From Cucumis sativus (Eukaryota; Streptophyta; Magnoliopsida; Cucurbitales; Cucurbitaceae): 64,000 nt of DNA. Under the pieces are notes generated by a model. The model saw nothing but the letters and a program-made list of their open reading frames with translations. It did no database searches and had not been told where the DNA came from. The stretch lies in contig NC_026659.2 in NCBI RefSeq assembly GCF_000004075.3, positions 20,788,272-20,852,271 on the forward strand, in the 5' to 3' direction. Positions within the stretch are counted from its first letter, which is position 1; each line of letters begins with the position of its first letter. Of this stretch, positions 59,360 through 64,000 are shown in pieces. The position numbers and the translations under genes were made by a program.

Positions 59360-61777
59360 GTCATACCCCGCTACAAGCACCTGCTTGCTCGTCTCAAGAC
59401 GTGGTGTGATATCAGTCAAAGTCATTTGCCTTCGAAACAACCTCCACTGACACATGACATGAACACTTGCAAAACTTTTAAAAAGCGAAAGTCTTTTATT
59501 AAAATTAACATTTAAATTATACTTTGAAATTCGTAGTGCTGCTCATAAGAAATCTTTTGAAACATATCATGGAAAATAAATAAACATGAAGTTACAAATA
59601 CTTAAACAATCACAATACTACTTTAAATAAAACAATGCACTTGCATAACAAAAAACTAAGTTGGTCTGATAGTAGTAAGTTTAGCATGTGCGGAGATCCA
59701 CAATCTATACCTAAAAGGGGAAAAATATTTTGAAAGAGTAAATCGAAAGACGTAGTGAGCAACGGTGCCCATTGACATGAGGAAATGAGGATGGCTGTGT
59801 ACTAACGGCCTGGGGCCTGCCGCATGCTTGAAAGGATAAAAGCCCTATGGCAAAGGATGATTTTACAGACCCATTACATAATTTAATTTGAGTATTCTCA
59901 AAATACTAGTACATTGGCAAAAATAATTAAGAAACTAATTTTTCTATTAAGACTTAAAAACTAAACATGCTTTCTAATTATAGATTAGAGAAAAGAAACA
60001 GTTACTTGTTTATGTCTATGAATCTACAAAGTAAATCTCCAAATTGAGACACCACCTATCGAATATCTTCCTATCCTCTAGTATCAGATTGGTTTGTGGG
60101 AACAAATTGTTCTTCTCTTTTCTTCCTTTTCCGTTCGACGCCGACCATCAGACGAAGCCGGAAATCCAGCCGCCATCCTTCTTTCCTTTTCGCTCGTCCG
60201 CCAACCACCATCACGCCTAAATCGCAGCGTTTTCGTCTGCAATCGCTGACCGTCATCCCTGTCTCCTTTCGCGAACAGTCTCGCAAAGCTCAGGTCACAC
60301 CGCGCGCTCTCTCCCTTCACAAAATCGGTGTCGCACGCGTCAATACAACCGACGACTAATCGGAGCCGAGGCCAAATCTGCGTCGGCCCTATTTCGCGAA
60401 GCTCCGCCACTCCAACTGCTACCGACGTCAGCCAACTAGCGGCTGTAACTATGAGTTCGACACTAGTGTGTCGTGGGTGCCACTGCCTCTGTTTTACAAT
60501 TTAGTCGAGGTTGTTCTGTTGGTAATAAATTAAGTATGAATGGTAAATTGCTTCAAAATTGTTCGAGCGTATGGTTGGGATGTTCGGCTAATTTGTTAAT
60601 TGATTTTTGAAGGTGTTGGAAGTAGTGTTGGGTCCCTTGAATTCACAACCAATTTGTGAATTTTTGAGGGTTTGGTTCGCCAATATCTTGGATTTCTTCG
60701 TGGACGTTAGTTGATTAAGGAGCTTTCCTAACTTTGAGGTAAGGGTTCCTACTATTGGACTCAACGATGAAATTGAGATGTATCGTCTGCACGGACCCCG
60801 CTAAATTGGGATGGACTGACTGATATGCAAAGCTTATATTTAATTGACTCTTTAGCTGTATGAAATTTTGTTGAACTGAAATGAATTGAATGATACGTAT
60901 ACTTGGTAGGTTATGACGACGGAACTGATTAAGTTATGGTTTGTTGGTTGTTATGTTTGGGCATAGGTAGTGTCCTATAGTTGAGGAACTAAATTGGATT
61001 GACTGAGTTGAGAAGAGCGATGCTTGTGTGTAAATTTATTCATTGAGGAACCGTTATAATAATGTTGACTAGGTGTTGGATTGCATAAATTGACTGTAAA
61101 CGTGTTGAACTCAGAAAATGAAATAGAGGTAGCTTGAACTGCAAAATTTGACTGATTGATTAAAAATGTTAGATTGTGACTGAGGGGAAATTGTTAAGTT
61201 TATCTATAGGGTAGTGTACCTTGCAGGTGTCCTACGGGATCACCACCTGTTGTGCATTCTTCGGAAGCACTAGACTGATATGTGTTTTCTGCAGAACACT
61301 AGACCGATATGTACGTCCCTCGGGACGACTGATTATGTGTATCCTACGGGATCGCAAGCTTGTGACTGTGCAGGGTACCCCGATAGGAAGTTAACAGTTT
61401 ATTTTTCCTCTAACGGGACCAATAGTTGGTCTCTTATTGAGTATGTTTATACTCACCCCTTTATGTTTAAATTTTTTCAGGCAAAGGTAACAAAGGTGGC
61501 AAACCGACGAGGGGCAGGAAGAAAGCGTGATCGCCATAGGGGACATTTGTTTTGTTCTCATACTTGAGACTGTTTAGAAAATTTGAGGTTTAACTATATC
61601 CAAAAACTGGAAAATTATAAGTTTTTCTTGAAAGTTTTGGTTATTTTAAAAAGGGCCCAAACATAAATTTTATATTCTTAAGTTTTTAAATTTAATTGAA
61701 TTTGGTACTTTGTGTAAACTCAAGTCTTTGTGTTAATTTAACGACTTTGGCTTAGTTAGAAAAGTTGGGTCGTTACA
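59360..61777 (-). mobile_element. Solo LTR, about 2.4 kb, Ty3/Gypsy style
   Basis: On the minus strand it starts TGTAACGACCCAACTTTTC and ends GCGGGGTATGACA, typical plant Gypsy LTR termini. Flanking 5-bp words are TGCCT (59355-59359) and CGCCT (61778-61782), a target duplication with one change. It contains CTACGGGATC/CCTCGGGACG repeats (61230-61370) and a GC-rich part (60120-60440). No primer-binding site or internal genes are attached. Confidence 0.7.
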
Positions 61778-62710
61778 CGCCTGTTAAGCCTGTGTTTACA
61801 CCTCAGCAACTCGTCCACATCTTTCTTGATTGTATAATACATGAATACATGGTTAAGACATTTGGACTTACATTAACTGAAAGCCCTAATCATGCCACGT
61901 ACATTATTCAATTGCATGGTGATAACGTGTATAAATACCAGTTATTATACCCTCTTTTATTAGAATAATGATATCAAAACGCATAAGAAAAGGATTAAAG
62001 CGTGTAACTCACGTTATAAATTCATAAATATTTAGAAATACAACTTACATAAGCATCATGCTTGTTTTACGCAATTACTATGTCTAAATGCAAGATAAAT
62101 GGGAAAAGAAGAAAGGAGAAATTCGCGAAGAACATCTCACGTAGAGGTTATGTGATGGAAATTTGCGTGGGGATTAACAACCTAGGCGAAGAACATGTCA
62201 TCATGCGAGGAAAGCTTACTAGAAGACAAGAATGATAATTGGAATGACGTGACTTCACAATGTCAGAGTCAATATTGGTATGCTTAGAGGAATATAAGTT
62301 TTGTGCTGAAAAGTAGCCTATACAAGTACTTCATCTTCCAAGGCCAATGGGGCCCAAATAGGCCAATTGAGAGCAGAGAGTTCAAGCAAGAGACAAGTCC
62401 TTCCCTCATTTTCTCCTAACTTGTAATATATTTCCATCTTTCTTTCTCTCCATTCTTACACTTAATTGTAATATATGTTCATATTGTACAATGGCCAATG
62501 CCTATATTATTTATGCATCTATTACATGTTTACGCATTTTCAATCTATCACTTGCCTTTTCATCTGTCAATATGTGTTATTAATGGTTACAGTTATGATA
62601 GATATTTGATAAGGAGTCTAGCTCATAAGCCTTACCGCATTAGTGGATCTATATTCATCACTAGGGCAGTATCAATAGCCTATGGTGGCCTTGACTCTTT
62701 ATGTACACAT
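61778..62710 (-). mobile_element. LTR remnant, same family as 26540-27242
   Basis: Shares CTCTTTTATTAGAATA, TAAATATTTAGAAATAC and CTTGTAATATATTTCCAT with 26.5-27.2 kb in the same orientation. Interrupted on its left by the solo LTR. Confidence 0.5.
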
Positions 62711-64000
62711 AAAAGTTAGCATCATCTCAAGGAATCAACTAATGGTTTGAAAACCATTTCATAGCATGGAAATCATTATCATCAAATCAAGCTTTAACAC
62801 TTTCTCATTTGAAACAATTTCACAACTTCTTTTTTAAACACTTTCTCATTTAAAATTATCTTACAAAATAGTAAAACGGAACCACAAAACATTTAAGAAG
62901 AAAATCACTCACCACACTTTAGAAAAAAATTTCCTTTTCCTTCTCTTCTCGTGGAGAGGGAAGAGACATTTTCTTAATTTTACACGTTAACCCCAGTCAA
63001 ATAGAATTTGATATTTTCTTAGCCAGACGTTACTTCTCGCCTAACCCCATATAACAAATAACTTTAAACACAACACTTTTTGCGAATAACCTTTTCGCGT
63101 AGTTATATTTTTACAAGAAATCTTCCTCGCGAACTAACCAACTTTTACTCGCTTAGAACACTTATCACGAATTTAAACTTCAAGACTTCCTTGCATACTT
63201 CTTCATCACGAAACTTTTTGGTTCTTATCGGGAAGTCTACCCAAACGCCTAGTCGTTTTAAAACTTATGGACTTTCTTCTGAGAGCATTTCAACTTATAG
63301 ATTCTATTGCAAACCCTTCTTTCCTCAAAACTAACTCGTGAATTAACTTCTTAATCGCAAAACTTATTCTAACTATAAAAGATCTTATTGCTTAATCCTT
63401 TCCGCGCATATATTCAAATGCTAATTTCTATAGTAGTTTTAACCAAAATTTTACTTTCTATACTCGAATTAAAACGGGTTTCACATTATGATTTTGTTTA
63501 TATTCTTTTAACTCATTTTTCATAATGCCTAATTGATGAGTAGACCTTAGAACCAAGCTTTGATATCCATTCCCTGTCCTCAACCCTGGTTCATCTGAAA
63601 AAACCTATTGCTTCGCTTACACTTAGGCAAGCAATAGGAAAACTTATACAATGAGGACTTGGAAATAGGTGGTGGGGACATTGGGAGCATTTTGCATACA
63701 ATGATCATGTCTACTTGCATGATGAAGAGAATAATGGAGAGCGTTTTGCATGCAATGATCTGTATTCAATGTCACATCACGAGGAGTTAAATATTAAGGT
63801 CGTACAATGTTGATCTGGATAATTAAGTCTTTATGCCTTAATTTAAGACAAGTTTTTTACAATATTGTTCTTAGAGCGACAAGCAAGTATCACCATAGTT
63901 AGGTTGCTAGTTTGAGTGGGATTGAGTGGTGCAAACCCTCAAACCAAACAAACAAACAACCTTTAATCAAGCCAAGTAGACCATGTTGCGTAGAATGAGC
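62711..64000. other. Repeat-derived DNA, no gene seen
   Basis: Contains the element shared with 46505-46700 (63500-63700) and an imperfect ~60-bp direct repeat near 63680-63755 (GCATTTTGCATACAATGATC / GCGTTTTGCATGCAATGATC). Confidence 0.5.

Noticed and set aside
60071..60410. Overlapping Arg-rich frames in the 60-kb GC-rich patch
   Set aside because: They lie within the solo LTR and have no domain signature.

Overview
The window reads as nuclear DNA of a flowering plant: very AT-rich intergenic DNA, short GT-AG introns, plant-specific gene families (pectin methylesterase and its inhibitor, a D-type cyclin, a plastid-type RRM protein), a eukaryotic tRNA-Val without encoded CCA, and many LTR and MITE-like remnants. 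The style of the repeats suggests a cucurbit (Cucumis-like) genome; that assignment is an impression from memory, not proven here.

Layout. 0-7 kb: no secure gene; a CGATCG-rich degenerate repeat block (0.96-2.1 kb), a possible untranslated exon at 3.1 kb, two TIR elements. 7-11.3 kb: a broken pectin methylesterase inhibitor (PMEI, +) facing an intact two-exon pectin methylesterase (PME, -). 11.4-19.5 kb: AT-rich DNA with a MITE-like element, tandem repeats and a candidate three-exon minus-strand gene end. 19.5-23.4 kb: a first-exon fragment of an RRM gene (-), head to head with tRNA-Val (+), then a CGATCG-rich insertion. 23.7-25.1 kb: a GC-richer block resembling plant mitochondrial DNA. 26.5-29.5 kb: LTR remnants and another CGATCG-rich block. 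30.4-34 kb: an intact PMEI (+) facing a broken PME (-), the latter cut by an LTR retrotransposon (34-36 kb). 37.9-44.8 kb: a complete three-exon RRM gene (-) carrying a CACTA-like element in intron 2 and a 201-bp tandem duplication across the exon 3 acceptor, again head to head with tRNA-Val. 46-49 kb: Ty1/copia gag remnants. 51.2-53.2 kb: an intact six-exon cyclin D gene of the CYCD1 type with a 10-codon uORF. 53.2-59 kb: AT-rich, nothing secure. 59-62.7 kb: a nested 2.4-kb solo LTR inside older LTR sequence. 62.7-64 kb: further repeat.

The main structural message is one old tandem duplication of about 23 kb. The order PMEI(+), PME(-), RRM gene(-), tRNA-Val(+) occurs twice, at nearly constant offset (about 23.4 kb for PME, 22.9 kb for the tRNA). 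Decay is complementary: copy 1 keeps PME but has lost PMEI and most of the RRM gene; copy 2 keeps PMEI and the RRM gene but has lost PME. The two copies also act as filled and empty sites for several insertions. I see no novel defence-like or enzymatic system; the most unusual items are the reciprocal decay, the duplicated splice acceptor, the changed tRNA-Val anticodon loop, and the CGATCG repeat family.
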